10,140 nucleotides of DNA from the NCBI GenBank assembly GCA_016794945.1, contig JAEUIX010000280.1, forward strand, positions 1 through 10,140. The letters are read 5' to 3'. This document shows, one piece after another, positions 1 through 7,401 of the stretch. A model generated the notes under the pieces. That model was given only the letters and a program-made list of their open reading frames with translations, searched no databases and had not been told where the DNA came from. This stretch comes from Phycisphaerae bacterium (GTDB lineage Bacteria > Planctomycetota > Phycisphaerae > Phycisphaerales > UBA1924). Both the position numbers and the translations under genes were made by a program. Each line of letters starts with the position of its first letter. The first letter of the stretch is position 1.

Positions 1-1
1 G

Positions 2-952
2 GGTCAGGTGGTCGTGCGCACGCTGGCGTCGGCGTTCAACCAGATGGACCTGTGGGTCGGCCGGGGCGTGCCGGGGCTGTCGCTGACGTACCCGCGGATC
101 AGCGGGTGCGACGCCTGCGGGGTGGTCGAGGCGGCGGGCCCCGGCGTCGATCCGGCGTGGCTGGGGCGGCGCGTGATCGTCAACGCGGCGGTCCGCATCG
201 CCGGGCGCGCCGTGCCGACCGACCCGCCGGGCAGCACGCTGGCGCCGGAGTACCAGCTCATCGGCGAGCACCACCACGGCATGCACGCCGAGCGGTTCGT
301 CGCGCCGGCGCCGAACCTGGCCGACGTGGGCGAGGCCGACCCGGTGGAGGGCGCGGCGTTCGGGCTGTGCGCCCTGACGGCCTGGAGCATGATGGTGACC
401 AAAGGCGGGCTTCGCGCGGGCCAGAGCGTGCTGATCACGGGCATCGGCGGCGGGGTGGCCACCAGCGCGCTGGCGATCGCGCGGCACTACGGCTGCGCCG
501 TCGCGGTGACCAGCCGGCACGCCTGGAAACTCGACAAGGCGCTGGCGCTGGGCGCTGCGCTGGGCGTGCTGGACACGGGGCAGGACTGGTCCAAGGACGT
601 GCGCGGGTGGACGGCCAAGCGCGGGGTGGACATGGCCGTGGACTCGTCGGGCAAGGCCACGCACCTGAACTGCATCAAGAGCCTGGCACGCGGTGGCGCG
701 TACGTGACGCCCGGGTGCACAAGCGGTCCGGACGCGGTGACGGACCTGGCCCGGATCTTCTGGAACCAGCTGCGGATCTTCGGCTCGACGATGGGCAGCA
801 ACGAGGAGTTCGCGGAGGTGGCGTCGCTGTTCCGCCAGGGACGGCTGCGCCCGGTGGTGGACCGGGTGTTCGACGCGCCGGCGGCGGCCGAGGCCTGGGC
901 TCGCCTTCAGAAGGCCGAGCAGTTCGGGAAGATCGTTCTGCGGTGGACCTGA
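2..952 (+). CDS. MDR-superfamily (zinc-type alcohol dehydrogenase/quinone oxidoreductase-like) NAD(P)-dependent oxidoreductase, 5' end outside window
   Basis: The frame is open to the window edge. The first residues (GQVVVRTLASAFNQMDLWV) fit the inside of the N-terminal GroES-like domain, where family members read like 'VRVRAAALNHLDLW', so the true start lies upstream and the GTG at 8 is probably internal. The N-terminal catalytic domain continues with GCDACG (the place of the usual GxExxG) and a retained GEHHHGMHAERFV segment. The Rossmann domain follows with the nucleotide-binding loop GIGGGVATSALA near 438-475, then a TSRHAWKLDKALALGA segment typical of the family. The region that in zinc MDR enzymes carries four structural-zinc cysteines has none here. 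Family knowledge: these cytosolic enzymes oxidise alcohols or reduce quinones/enones with NAD(P)H; the substrate cannot be told. It stops with TGA 10 bases before the end of the convergent hldE. Confidence 0.85.
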   Translation, partial: GQVVVRTLASAFNQMDLWVGRGVPGLSLTYPRISGCDACGVVEAAGPGVDPAWLGRRVIVNAAVRIAGRAVPTDPPGSTLAPEYQLIGEHHHGMHAERFVAPAPNLADVGEADPVEGAAFGLCALTAWSMMVTKGGLRAGQSVLITGIGGGVATSALAIARHYGCAVAVTSRHAWKLDKALALGAALGVLDTGQDWSKDVRGWTAKRGVDMAVDSSGKATHLNCIKSLARGGAYVTPGCTSGPDAVTDLARIFWNQLRIFGSTMGSNEEFAEVASLFRQGRLRPVVDRVFDAPAAAEAWARLQKAEQFGKIVLRWT

Positions 953-962
953 GGCCGCGGCG

Positions 963-2471
963 TCAGTTGGCGGTGCGGATGCGCTCGACGGTGCCGGTGG
1001 TGCTGCGGCCCTCGACCACGTCGAGCAGCGCGAGCTGGCCGCCGTAGGACTCCACGAACGCCGCGCCGGGCACGCAGGCCGGGTCGTACTGCGCCCCCTT
1101 GACCAGCACGTCGGGCTTGACGGCGCGGATGAGCCGCTCGGGGGTGTCCTCGCTGAAGACGACCACGGCGCCGACGCACTCCAGTTCGCCGAGCAGCTGC
1201 ACGCGGTCCTCGATCGGGTAGATGGGCCGGCCGGGCCCTTTGAGCTTGCGGACGCCGGCGTCGTCGTTGACGGCGACGACCAGGAAATCGCCCAGGGCCG
1301 CTGCCCGACGGAGCAAGCTGACGTGCCCGGCGTGGAGCACGTCGAAGCACCCGTTGGCCAGCACGATGCGCGGGCGGCGGGCGTCGGCCTGGCCGTTGCC
1401 GGGGTGGCGGATGGCGGCGATCTCGACCAGCAGTTCCTCGAGCGAGCGCCGCTTGCCGCGGGTGGCCCGCTCGCGCTGCAGGATGTCGCGGTGGATGCGC
1501 TCCAGGGCGATGGGCACGACGCCGAACTCCTCGACCTCGAGCCCCGCGGCGGCGTTGGCGAACCGGACGGAGTCGAACCAGTCGAGCCCGTTGGCGCGGG
1601 CGGCGGCGAGCGCGGCCAGCACCATGTCGCCGGCGCCGGTGACGTCGTAGACGCGGCGCGCGACCGTGGGCACCGCGCGCGGCTCACCCTGGCGCTCGAG
1701 CAGCAGCGCACCGTCCTTGTCGAGCGTGACGACAGCGGCGTCGAGGGCGAGCGATTCGACCAATTCCCGCGCCAGCGGCGCGTAGGCTTCGGCCGGGGCG
1801 CGATCGCCGACGCGCCGACCGCACGCCTTCTCGGCTTCGGAGCGGTTGGGGGTGATGACGGCCGCGCCGCGGTACCGGGAGTAGTCGTTGAGTGCGGCCG
1901 GGTCCACCATCACGGGCACGCCCGCGGCGCGGGCTGCCTCGATGACTCCCTGGCAGACGCGGGGCGTGCAGACGCCCTTGGCGTAGTCCTCGATGCACAC
2001 CACATCGGCGCCGTGCAGGTGCTCCCGAACGGCGTCGATGAGGGCGCCGGCGGCGCGATCGGCCAAGGGCTCGCGGCTCTCGTAATCCATCCGGAACATC
2101 TTCTGGGCGTGGCGGTGCTGCGCCAGGCCGATGAGGCTGCGCTTGACGGTCGTGGGCCTGGAGGGGTCCTCGATCAGACCGGCAGGTTCGACGCCCGAGG
2201 CGCTCATCAGGGCCCGCAGTTCCTGCCCGGCGCGATCGGACCCCACGGCGCCGAAGGCCAGCACACGCCCGCGCATGGCCGCGAGGTCAAGGCCTACGTT
2301 GGCCGCGCCGCCGGGGCGCTGCTCGGTGCGCTGCACGTGCATCACGGGGACGGGCGCATCGTTGGCCAGGCGGTCGATGTTGCCGTGCACCAGCTCATCG
2401 AGCATGAAATCGCCGACGACCAGGGCCGTGAACGGCTTCCAGGATGCGAGGCGGTCCAGCAGGTGCGACAT
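963..2471 (-). CDS. hldE: Bifunctional D-beta-D-heptose 7-phosphate kinase / D-beta-D-heptose 1-phosphate adenylyltransferase
   Basis: This 502-residue protein matches the two-domain HldE (RfaE) family in length and order. Residues about 10-330 form a PfkB/ribokinase-type sugar kinase: GDFMLDE at 20-26, GGAAN at 54-58 and the catalytic GAGD anion hole at 279-282. Residues about 365-502 form a cytidylyltransferase-like fold with NGCFDVLHAGH at 373-383 (HxGH nucleotide-binding motif), KLKG at 409-412, DVLVKG at 454-459 and a terminal STT at 490-492. Family knowledge: the kinase makes heptose 1,7-bisphosphate and, after a phosphatase step, the second domain makes ADP-heptose for the LPS inner core; it is cytosolic. 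The ATG lies 10 bases after the lpxK TAG stop with no clear ribosome binding site, suggesting translational coupling. It is the last gene of the minus-strand cluster. No required phosphatase (GmhB) is seen in the window. Confidence 0.96.
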   Translation of the reverse strand: MSHLLDRLASWKPFTALVVGDFMLDELVHGNIDRLANDAPVPVMHVQRTEQRPGGAANVGLDLAAMRGRVLAFGAVGSDRAGQELRALMSASGVEPAGLIEDPSRPTTVKRSLIGLAQHRHAQKMFRMDYESREPLADRAAGALIDAVREHLHGADVVCIEDYAKGVCTPRVCQGVIEAARAAGVPVMVDPAALNDYSRYRGAAVITPNRSEAEKACGRRVGDRAPAEAYAPLARELVESLALDAAVVTLDKDGALLLERQGEPRAVPTVARRVYDVTGAGDMVLAALAAARANGLDWFDSVRFANAAAGLEVEEFGVVPIALERIHRDILQRERATRGKRRSLEELLVEIAAIRHPGNGQADARRPRIVLANGCFDVLHAGHVSLLRRAAALGDFLVVAVNDDAGVRKLKGPGRPIYPIEDRVQLLGELECVGAVVVFSEDTPERLIRAVKPDVLVKGAQYDPACVPGAAFVESYGGQLALLDVVEGRSTTGTVERIRTAN

Positions 2472-2481
2472 CGGGCGGATT

Positions 2482-3576
2482 CTAGGGTGCGGCCGGCGGT
2501 GCGCCGGCGGCGGCCAGCACCCGGTCCGTCAACGCCCGCTCGCCTCGGTCGAAGCGCAGTTCGAGCACAGGGCGGGCCACCGGGCGGGACCACAGCCCGC
2601 GCGCCACGGTGCGCAGCTTGGTCCAGTCCTTTTCGGTGGTCAGCACGGGCTCGTGCGCAGCTGCGCCCCGGAAGAACGCCTCCGAACGCACGAACGCGCC
2701 GGCGACGGTCGACGGGGCGTAGGTCTCGTGGTCGGGGAAAACCTGCACGTCGCACGAGCCGCACGCGGCCCGGGACATCGCGATGAACGGCCCCGGGTTG
2801 CCGATGCCGCACAGCGCCAGCGCACGCCGGCCCGCCAGCCAGGACACGGGCTGGGGATGGTCGTCGTCGTAGGGCGGGTCGCTGAGCCGCAGACCGGCCC
2901 AGGCGTGCCGGACGACGGCGTCCGCCGGCCTGTCCATCAGGCGTTGCAGGCATTGGTCGATGCGGTCGACCGCCCCGGGCTGGGCGCACTCGGCGTGGGT
3001 GATGACCACCGCCCCGGCGCGCCGGAGCGACTCGACGGGCTCGCGCAACCAGCCGGCCGGCAGCAGGCGGTCGGCGAACGGGTCGCGCGTGGCGTCAATC
3101 AGGACGATGTCCAGGTCGCGTGCAAGGGCCCGGTGCTGGAAGCCGTCGTCCAGCACCACGCAGCGCACCGCGGCGCCGGCGGGCTCTGCCAGGAGTCTCG
3201 TCACGGCGGCGTAGCGGTCCGGATCGGCCGCGATGGGGACGCCAGGCGCGAGCGTGCGGTACTGCAGCGCCTCGTCGCTGTCCGGCCCGTGCCGACCGTC
3301 GGGCGAATAGCCGCGCATGGCGATGGCGGGCGGCACACCCGCCGTCGCCAGTCGCTGAACGATCCAGGCGACCATGGGCGTCTTGCCGGTCCCCCCCACC
3401 GACAGGTTGCCGACGCTGATGACCGGGAGCGGCAACCTGCGCACGCCCCGCCCGGCGTCGAAGCGCCGGTTGCGCGCCCGCACCGCCAGGCCGTAGATCG
3501 GGGCCAACGCCCTTCCCACCAGCGCGGGCGCCGGCCCCGGGCGCGGACGGCCCTGGCCCGGCGGCTCAGCGTTCAT
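2482..3576 (-). CDS. lpxK: Tetraacyldisaccharide 4'-kinase (lipid A biosynthesis)
   Basis: At 364 residues this is a normal LpxK length. A basic/hydrophobic helix at about 18-38 resembles the membrane-anchoring N-terminus of the family. The diagnostic SVGNLSVGGTGKTP (54-67) holds the P-loop, followed by MRGY (87-90), LDDGFQH (142-148), LLPAGWLREP (171-180), THAE (193-196), CGIGNP (256-261), PDHETY (281-286) and TTEKDWTKL (313-321). Family knowledge: LpxK transfers phosphate from ATP to the 4' position of the tetraacyl disaccharide precursor at the inner face of the cytoplasmic membrane. The ATG overlaps the end of the upstream membrane-protein gene by 11 bases and is preceded by GGGGAG with an 8-base spacer. 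Stop is TAG, the only non-TGA stop in the window. It evidently shares an operon with hldE, so lipid A and heptose synthesis are expressed together. Confidence 0.96.
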   Translation of the reverse strand: MNAEPPGQGRPRPGPAPALVGRALAPIYGLAVRARNRRFDAGRGVRRLPLPVISVGNLSVGGTGKTPMVAWIVQRLATAGVPPAIAMRGYSPDGRHGPDSDEALQYRTLAPGVPIAADPDRYAAVTRLLAEPAGAAVRCVVLDDGFQHRALARDLDIVLIDATRDPFADRLLPAGWLREPVESLRRAGAVVITHAECAQPGAVDRIDQCLQRLMDRPADAVVRHAWAGLRLSDPPYDDDHPQPVSWLAGRRALALCGIGNPGPFIAMSRAACGSCDVQVFPDHETYAPSTVAGAFVRSEAFFRGAAAHEPVLTTEKDWTKLRTVARGLWSRPVARPVLELRFDRGERALTDRVLAAAGAPPAAP

Positions 3577-4003
3577 CGCGGACGCTCCCCTCGGAGCCGG
3601 CGCCGGGCGTGCCGCTGGCGGCGCGAACCTTGCCCGCCAGCCCGCGCGCGGCCATGCGGTCGAGCTCGGCCCTTGCCCGAGCGAACAGGCGGATGTTGTT
3701 GGCGATGTCCACCAGCGCCAGGCCGAGCACCATGCTCACCAGGATCATCACGCTCATCCAGGCGAGGACGAACGGCCGCTTGTCGGCTGGCGGCACGACG
3801 CTCACCGCGTACGCCAGCAGCGGCAGCGCGACGAGCATGAGCAGGCCGTTGGCCGTGCGGATGCGCCGACGGCTCGACGGCATCGGCACACGCTGGATCG
3901 CCAGCACGTGGGCCGCGACCAGGAGCATCGCGACGGAAACCACCGGCACCGCGACCCACGGCGAGGCGATCGGCCCGTTGGTCGCCAGGGTGATCACGCG
4001 CAA
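3566..4003 (-). CDS. Small predicted inner-membrane protein with three transmembrane helices, function unknown
   Basis: I do not recognise a family. The 145-residue product has three hydrophobic segments at about 16-36, 51-70 and 77-99. A basic stretch (SSRRRIR, 43-49) lies between the first two, and the C-terminal tail is charged and then Gly/Ser-rich (about 105-145). The pattern suggests a short integral membrane protein with a cytoplasmic tail. The frame begins with TTG at 4003; a GTG two codons later (3997) is an alternative, and neither has a good ribosome binding site. The gene lies 22 bases after the maf stop and overlaps the lpxK start by 11 bases, so it is very probably cotranscribed and translationally coupled with lpxK. 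A role near the site of lipid A assembly is possible but rests on position only. Confidence 0.7.
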   Translation of the reverse strand: MRVITLATNGPIASPWVAVPVVSVAMLLVAAHVLAIQRVPMPSSRRRIRTANGLLMLVALPLLAYAVSVVPPADKRPFVLAWMSVMILVSMVLGLALVDIANNIRLFARARAELDRMAARGLAGKVRAASGTPGAGSEGSVRDER

Positions 4004-4025
4004 GGGTACGCCCGGGCTCGGCGCG

Positions 4026-4742
4026 TCACGGCGCGCCGGGCACGAATCGGGCCAGGCGCGATTCGAGCAGCCGCATCGGCAGGCCCATGACCGTGGTCGG
4101 GTCGCCCTCGCAGCGCACGGGCCAGCCGGCCCGCAGGATCTCCTCGAGGTTGTACCCGCCGGCCTTGCCGCGCCAGGCGCCGCTGGCGCAGTAGGCGTCG
4201 ATCAGCGCATCGGGGAGATAGCTGAACCACACCGTGGCCCGGTCGGTGAGAATCTCGCGCCGGGGTGCGCCCGCCTCGACCATCGCCACGCCCGTGACGA
4301 CCTCGTGCGCGTGTCCCCGCAGCGAGCGGAGCATCTCGCCCGCGTGGACGGCGTTGCGCGGCTTGCCGAGCAGGCTGCCGCGGTCGACGACCACGGTGTC
4401 GGCGCCCAGGAACGTGGCGCCGTCGAAGGAGCGGCCTTCGCGTCGGGCGCGGTCCATGGCGCCCGTGGCCTTGAGATATGCCAGCGAGGCGACCCACGCC
4501 GAGGGATCAACGGCCCCGCGCGACAGGTCGGCGTCGTCGAACGTCGGCTCGACGATGTCGAACCGCACCCCGCGCTGGGTGAGCAACTCGCGCCGCCGCG
4601 GCGACTGGCTGGCGAGCACCAGTCGGCCGACCGGCACATGGGCGGCGGGGGCGGGCGCACCCTGGGCGCGGAAGCGTTCGCCCCCCGGCGAGGTCTGGCC
4701 CGGCACACCGTTCAACCTGGACTCCTTGACGAGCACGACCAT
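4026..4742 (-). CDS. Maf-family nucleoside triphosphate pyrophosphatase
   Basis: The 238-residue product contains the Maf signature LASQSPRRRELL at 43-54, then FLGADTVVVD (111-120), GKPRN (126-130), LRGHAHEVVTG (141-151), GKAGGYNLE (192-200) and VMGLPM (218-223). Family knowledge: Maf proteins hydrolyse non-canonical or excess NTPs to NMP and pyrophosphate in the cytosol and are linked to housekeeping and cell-division control. The ATG at 4742 has a GGAG with a 6-base spacer. This gives an N-terminal extension of about 38 residues before the Maf fold; a GTG at 4637 would give a standard-length protein but lacks a ribosome binding site. The segment that reads QGxGxxFV in common dTTPase/UTPase members is not recognisable, so I do not assign a substrate. 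It appears to be the first gene of the cluster ending in hldE. Confidence 0.9.
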   Translation of the reverse strand: MVVLVKESRLNGVPGQTSPGGERFRAQGAPAPAAHVPVGRLVLASQSPRRRELLTQRGVRFDIVEPTFDDADLSRGAVDPSAWVASLAYLKATGAMDRARREGRSFDGATFLGADTVVVDRGSLLGKPRNAVHAGEMLRSLRGHAHEVVTGVAMVEAGAPRREILTDRATVWFSYLPDALIDAYCASGAWRGKAGGYNLEEILRAGWPVRCEGDPTTVMGLPMRLLESRLARFVPGAP

Positions 4743-4748
4743 TGTTCG

Positions 4749-4752
4749 CTCC
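4749..4752 (-). promoter_or_regulatory. Shine-Dalgarno-like GGAG before maf
   Basis: On the minus strand GGAG stands 6 bases before the ATG at 4742. It decides the start, since the downstream GTG at 4637, nearer the conserved Maf fold, has no such sequence. Confidence 0.45.
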
Positions 4753-4836
4753 GATCCGACGATCCGTTTCAGGCCGGCGCCGCGCCGCCGGAGGCTCCTC
4801 ATACTCGGTCCGCGGGCGTCGGGTTCTCCAGCGGCG

Positions 4837-4842
4837 TACGTT
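4837..4842 (+). promoter_or_regulatory. Possible -10 hexamer (TACGTT) of a leaderless amidase message
   Basis: TACGTT fits the TAnnnT form of a -10 element and ends 6 bases before the amidase ATG at 4849. A transcript from it would begin at or next to the start codon. No ribosome binding site is visible before the ATG and no good -35 is seen in the 106-base divergent spacer (4743-4848). Prediction from spacing alone. Confidence 0.3.
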
Positions 4843-4848
4843 TGCCGC

Positions 4849-5658
4849 ATGTCATCCACCGGCCGGGCACACCTGGTGCAGTCCGACACCGCCTGGGAAG
4901 ACAAGCCGGAGAACTTCGCGCGGATTTCGCGCCTGCTCGACGCCGCACCGATCGCGCCCGGCGACCTCGTCGTGCTCGTGGAGATGTTCGACACGGGGTT
5001 TTCCTTCAACCTCCCCAGAACGGCCGACACCGACTGCCAGACGCTGGAGTTCATCCGCCGGACGGCCGCAAGCCGGGGGATCACCCTGCAGGGCTCGCGC
5101 ACGGTGCTGGGTCCGGAGGGCAAGGGACGCAACCGCGTGACGGTGGCGGGGCCGGACGGGGCGGTGCTGTGCGAGTACGACAAGATCCACCCCTTCTCGT
5201 TCGGAAAGGAGAGCGAGCATTTCGTCGGCGGAACGGAAGTCACGACCTACCGCTGGGGCGGCACGGTGGTCTGCCCGCTGATCTGCTACGACCTGCGCTT
5301 CCCCGAGGCGTTCCGGGCGGGCATGCGGATGGGGGCCGAGGTGTTCACGGTGCCGGCAAACTGGCCCGCGCCGCGCAAGACGCATCGCCGGGCGCTGGGC
5401 ATCGCCCGGGCGATCGAGAACCAGGCCTACGTGCTGTGCATCAACCGCGTGGGGCAGGAGCCGCCGACGCAGGGCGGCGGGGGCGTGACGTATGACGGCG
5501 GGTCGTACGCCGCGGACTACATGGGCGAACTCGTCGCCGACGGCGACGACGGCCGGGCGCGGGTTCTGAGCGTCGACCTGGATCTTCAGGGCCTGCGTCG
5601 GTGGCGGGAGAAGTTCCCGGCGCTGCGCGATGCGCGGCTGCTGGACCGGCCGTCGTGA
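4849..5658 (+). CDS. Carbon-nitrogen hydrolase, YafV/Nit2-type omega-amidase
   Basis: The 269-residue single-domain nitrilase-superfamily protein has the Glu-Lys-Cys triad in its expected contexts: E45 in LVEMFDTGF, K112 in YDKIHPF and C146 in LICYDLRFPE. The segments VPANWPAPRKTHRRAL (168-183), ARAIENQAYV (186-195), NRVG and WREKFPALRDA (252-262) closely follow the E. coli YafV pattern as I remember it. Family knowledge: omega-amidases deaminate alpha-ketoglutaramate and alpha-ketosuccinamate in the cytosol, clearing products of glutamine/asparagine transamination (methionine salvage). The start is set by the fold, which begins with AHLVQSDTAW at residue 7; the open frame upstream of the ATG is antisense to maf and not coding. 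It is divergent from maf and ends 9 bases before the convergent ATPase gene. Confidence 0.93.
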   Translation: MSSTGRAHLVQSDTAWEDKPENFARISRLLDAAPIAPGDLVVLVEMFDTGFSFNLPRTADTDCQTLEFIRRTAASRGITLQGSRTVLGPEGKGRNRVTVAGPDGAVLCEYDKIHPFSFGKESEHFVGGTEVTTYRWGGTVVCPLICYDLRFPEAFRAGMRMGAEVFTVPANWPAPRKTHRRALGIARAIENQAYVLCINRVGQEPPTQGGGGVTYDGGSYAADYMGELVADGDDGRARVLSVDLDLQGLRRWREKFPALRDARLLDRPS

Positions 5659-5667
5659 ACGAGCCGT

Positions 5668-7296
5668 TCACGCCACGCCGCCGCCGACGACGCGTTCGAC
5701 CTCGTCGAGGCTCGTGCTGCCCCGCGCGGCCAGTTGCCAGCCGGCCTGCAGCAGCGTTGTGAACATGCCGCGGCCGACGGCGTTCTTGATCGACGCGATG
5801 GTGGGGTCCTTGAGCACCACGTCGCGCAGCTCGTCGGAGAAATCGAGCAGTTCGAAGATGGCCCGCCGCCCTCGGTAGCCTGTCTTGAGGCAGGCGGTGC
5901 AGCCGACGGGTATGTAGACGTCGTTCTTGCCCTCGAGGAACTTGCCCATGCGCGTGGCCTGGCCCGGGGTGATGCGCACGGGCCGCTTGCAGTTGTCGCA
6001 GAGCGAGCGGACCAGCCGCTGGGCCAGGACCAGTTCGAGCGACGAGGCGACCAGGAACGGCTCGACTTTCAGGTCCAGCAGGCGAAAGACGGCGGAAATC
6101 GAGTCCTTGCTGTGGACGGTGGAGAAGACCAGGTGGCCTGTCATGGCCGCCTGCATGGCGGTGCGGGCGGTTTCTTCGTCCCGGATCTCGCCGACGAGGA
6201 TCACGTCGGGGTCCTGTCGCAGCACCGAGCGCAGCAGGTTGCCGAAGGAGTTGCCCTTGGCGTCGTCCGCGGGGATCTGCGTGACGCCCTCGAGCTGGTA
6301 CTCGACGGGGTCCTCGATGGTGACGACGTTGGTGGTGTCGCGGTCGATCTCGCGCAGGGCGTTGTAGAGCGTGGTGGTCTTGCCGCTGCCGGTGGGCCCG
6401 CAGACCAGGATGAAGCCCTGCTCCTTCTGGCAGGCGCGCTTCACGCGGTCGGCCATGTAGGGCGGCAGGCCCAGCTCGATGAGCGAACGCGGTGCGTTGG
6501 CGGCGTCCAGCACGCGCACGACCAGCTTCTGCCCGTGCATCGACGGGGTGAGCGACACGCGGTAGTCCACGCGCCGGCTGCGGAACTTGACGGAGAAGTG
6601 GCCGTCCTGCACGGCGTCGCGGGCCTCGGGCCGCATGAGGCACGCCGTGCGCACCAGGCCCAGGCACAGCTCGCCCACTTTCTCCGGCAGTTCGGCCACC
6701 TGCACCATCTGGCCGTCGACGCGGATGCGCACGTTGTAGCGGTGCTGCTTGGGCTCGACGTGGATGTCGGTCGCGCGGCTCTTGGCCGCCAGCAGCAGCA
6801 GCAGGCGCACCGCGCGAGGCCCGTCGGCCGTACCCGAGAGCGCCGGCGTCGCCTGGCCCGAACCGTCGACCATCACGATCTGCTCGTCGCCCTCGCCCTT
6901 GGGCGGCAGGGCCTCGAGCATGCCCTTGAGCTCCTCCAGCCAGGCCTTGTCCACGTCGATCGTCCGCGACCGCACCTCGTGCCGCACCTCGCCGATCGAC
7001 ATCTCCGCCTCGATCGTGAACGAGTGCCCGCCCACCTTGATCGTGTCCCCGGGCACCACCTCGGACGCGGCGTTGACCAGCCGGTTGGCGTTGATCTTCG
7101 TGCCGTTGCGCGAACCCAGGTCACGCACGCGGAACCCGCCGGCGCCGTCCGGCTCGATCACGCAGTGGTAGCGGCTCGCCGATTCGTCGGCGATGCACAG
7201 CACGTTGTCCTTGTTCCGGCCGATCGTCACCGGCCCCTGCGTCAGGGGCACGAGGTAGCCGCGGCCGTCGGTCGAAGCGAGCTGATAGGTCGGCAT
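5668..7296 (-). CDS. FHA-domain-fused GspE/PilB-type secretion or type IV pilus ATPase
   Basis: The 542-residue protein starts with an FHA domain (about 1-96): GR at 26-27, SRYH at 41-44 and GSRNGT at 61-66, the residues expected for phosphothreonine binding. A linker of about 60 residues follows. The GspE/PilB ATPase occupies about 157-540: Walker A GPTGSGKTT (300-308), Asp box TIEDPVEY (326-333), Walker B ILVGEIRDEETA (366-377) and His box TGHLVFSTVHS (386-396). A CxxC pair (C433/C436 and C466/C469) is the zinc site of GspE/PilB, absent from PilT. Family knowledge: such hexameric cytosolic ATPases drive assembly of a type IV pilus or type II secretion pseudopilus. The usual N-terminal T2SSE_N/MshEN domain is absent. 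The start is supported by AGGGAG 4 bases before the ATG. No other pilus or secretion gene is in the window, so the machine it serves is unknown. Confidence 0.93.
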   Translation of the reverse strand: MPTYQLASTDGRGYLVPLTQGPVTIGRNKDNVLCIADESASRYHCVIEPDGAGGFRVRDLGSRNGTKINANRLVNAASEVVPGDTIKVGGHSFTIEAEMSIGEVRHEVRSRTIDVDKAWLEELKGMLEALPPKGEGDEQIVMVDGSGQATPALSGTADGPRAVRLLLLLAAKSRATDIHVEPKQHRYNVRIRVDGQMVQVAELPEKVGELCLGLVRTACLMRPEARDAVQDGHFSVKFRSRRVDYRVSLTPSMHGQKLVVRVLDAANAPRSLIELGLPPYMADRVKRACQKEQGFILVCGPTGSGKTTTLYNALREIDRDTTNVVTIEDPVEYQLEGVTQIPADDAKGNSFGNLLRSVLRQDPDVILVGEIRDEETARTAMQAAMTGHLVFSTVHSKDSISAVFRLLDLKVEPFLVASSLELVLAQRLVRSLCDNCKRPVRITPGQATRMGKFLEGKNDVYIPVGCTACLKTGYRGRRAIFELLDFSDELRDVVLKDPTIASIKNAVGRGMFTTLLQAGWQLAARGSTSLDEVERVVGGGVA

Positions 7297-7300
7297 CTGG

Positions 7301-7306
7301 CTCCCT
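7301..7306 (-). promoter_or_regulatory. Shine-Dalgarno-like AGGGAG before the FHA-ATPase gene
   Basis: AGGGAG lies 4 bases before the ATG at 7296 on the minus strand. It supports this start over the open frame that continues upstream, which is only antisense to serS. Confidence 0.5.
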
Positions 7307-7326
7307 GGTTCCGGCGCGAGAGCGGG

Positions 7327-7332
7327 ATGGTA
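7327..7332 (-). promoter_or_regulatory. Possible -10 hexamer (TACCAT) for the FHA-ATPase gene
   Basis: TACCAT on the minus strand has the TAnnnT form and would give a leader of about 24 bases containing the AGGGAG site. A TTGACG hexamer (7365-7370, minus) is too far away (32 bases) to be its -35. Weak. Confidence 0.22.
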
Positions 7333-7388
7333 CCGCCCGGCGCGTCGGGCGGACGGGGCCGGGCCGTCAAACGGGCGCACGGGGCCAC

Positions 7389-7394
7389 TACACT
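7389..7394 (+). promoter_or_regulatory. Possible -10 hexamer (TACACT) of a leaderless serS message
   Basis: TACACT ends 7 bases before the serS ATG at 7402, so transcription would start at about the first base of the start codon. The bases between are a C-rich run with no ribosome binding site. No convincing -35 is visible. The same arrangement precedes the amidase gene, which strengthens the reading a little. Confidence 0.38.
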
Positions 7395-7401
7395 CCGCCC
7401 C

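Noticed and set aside
4234..4848. Open frame continuing upstream of the amidase ATG, suggesting a longer protein
   Set aside because: It is antisense to maf, has no domain signal, and the amidase fold begins right after the ATG at 4849.
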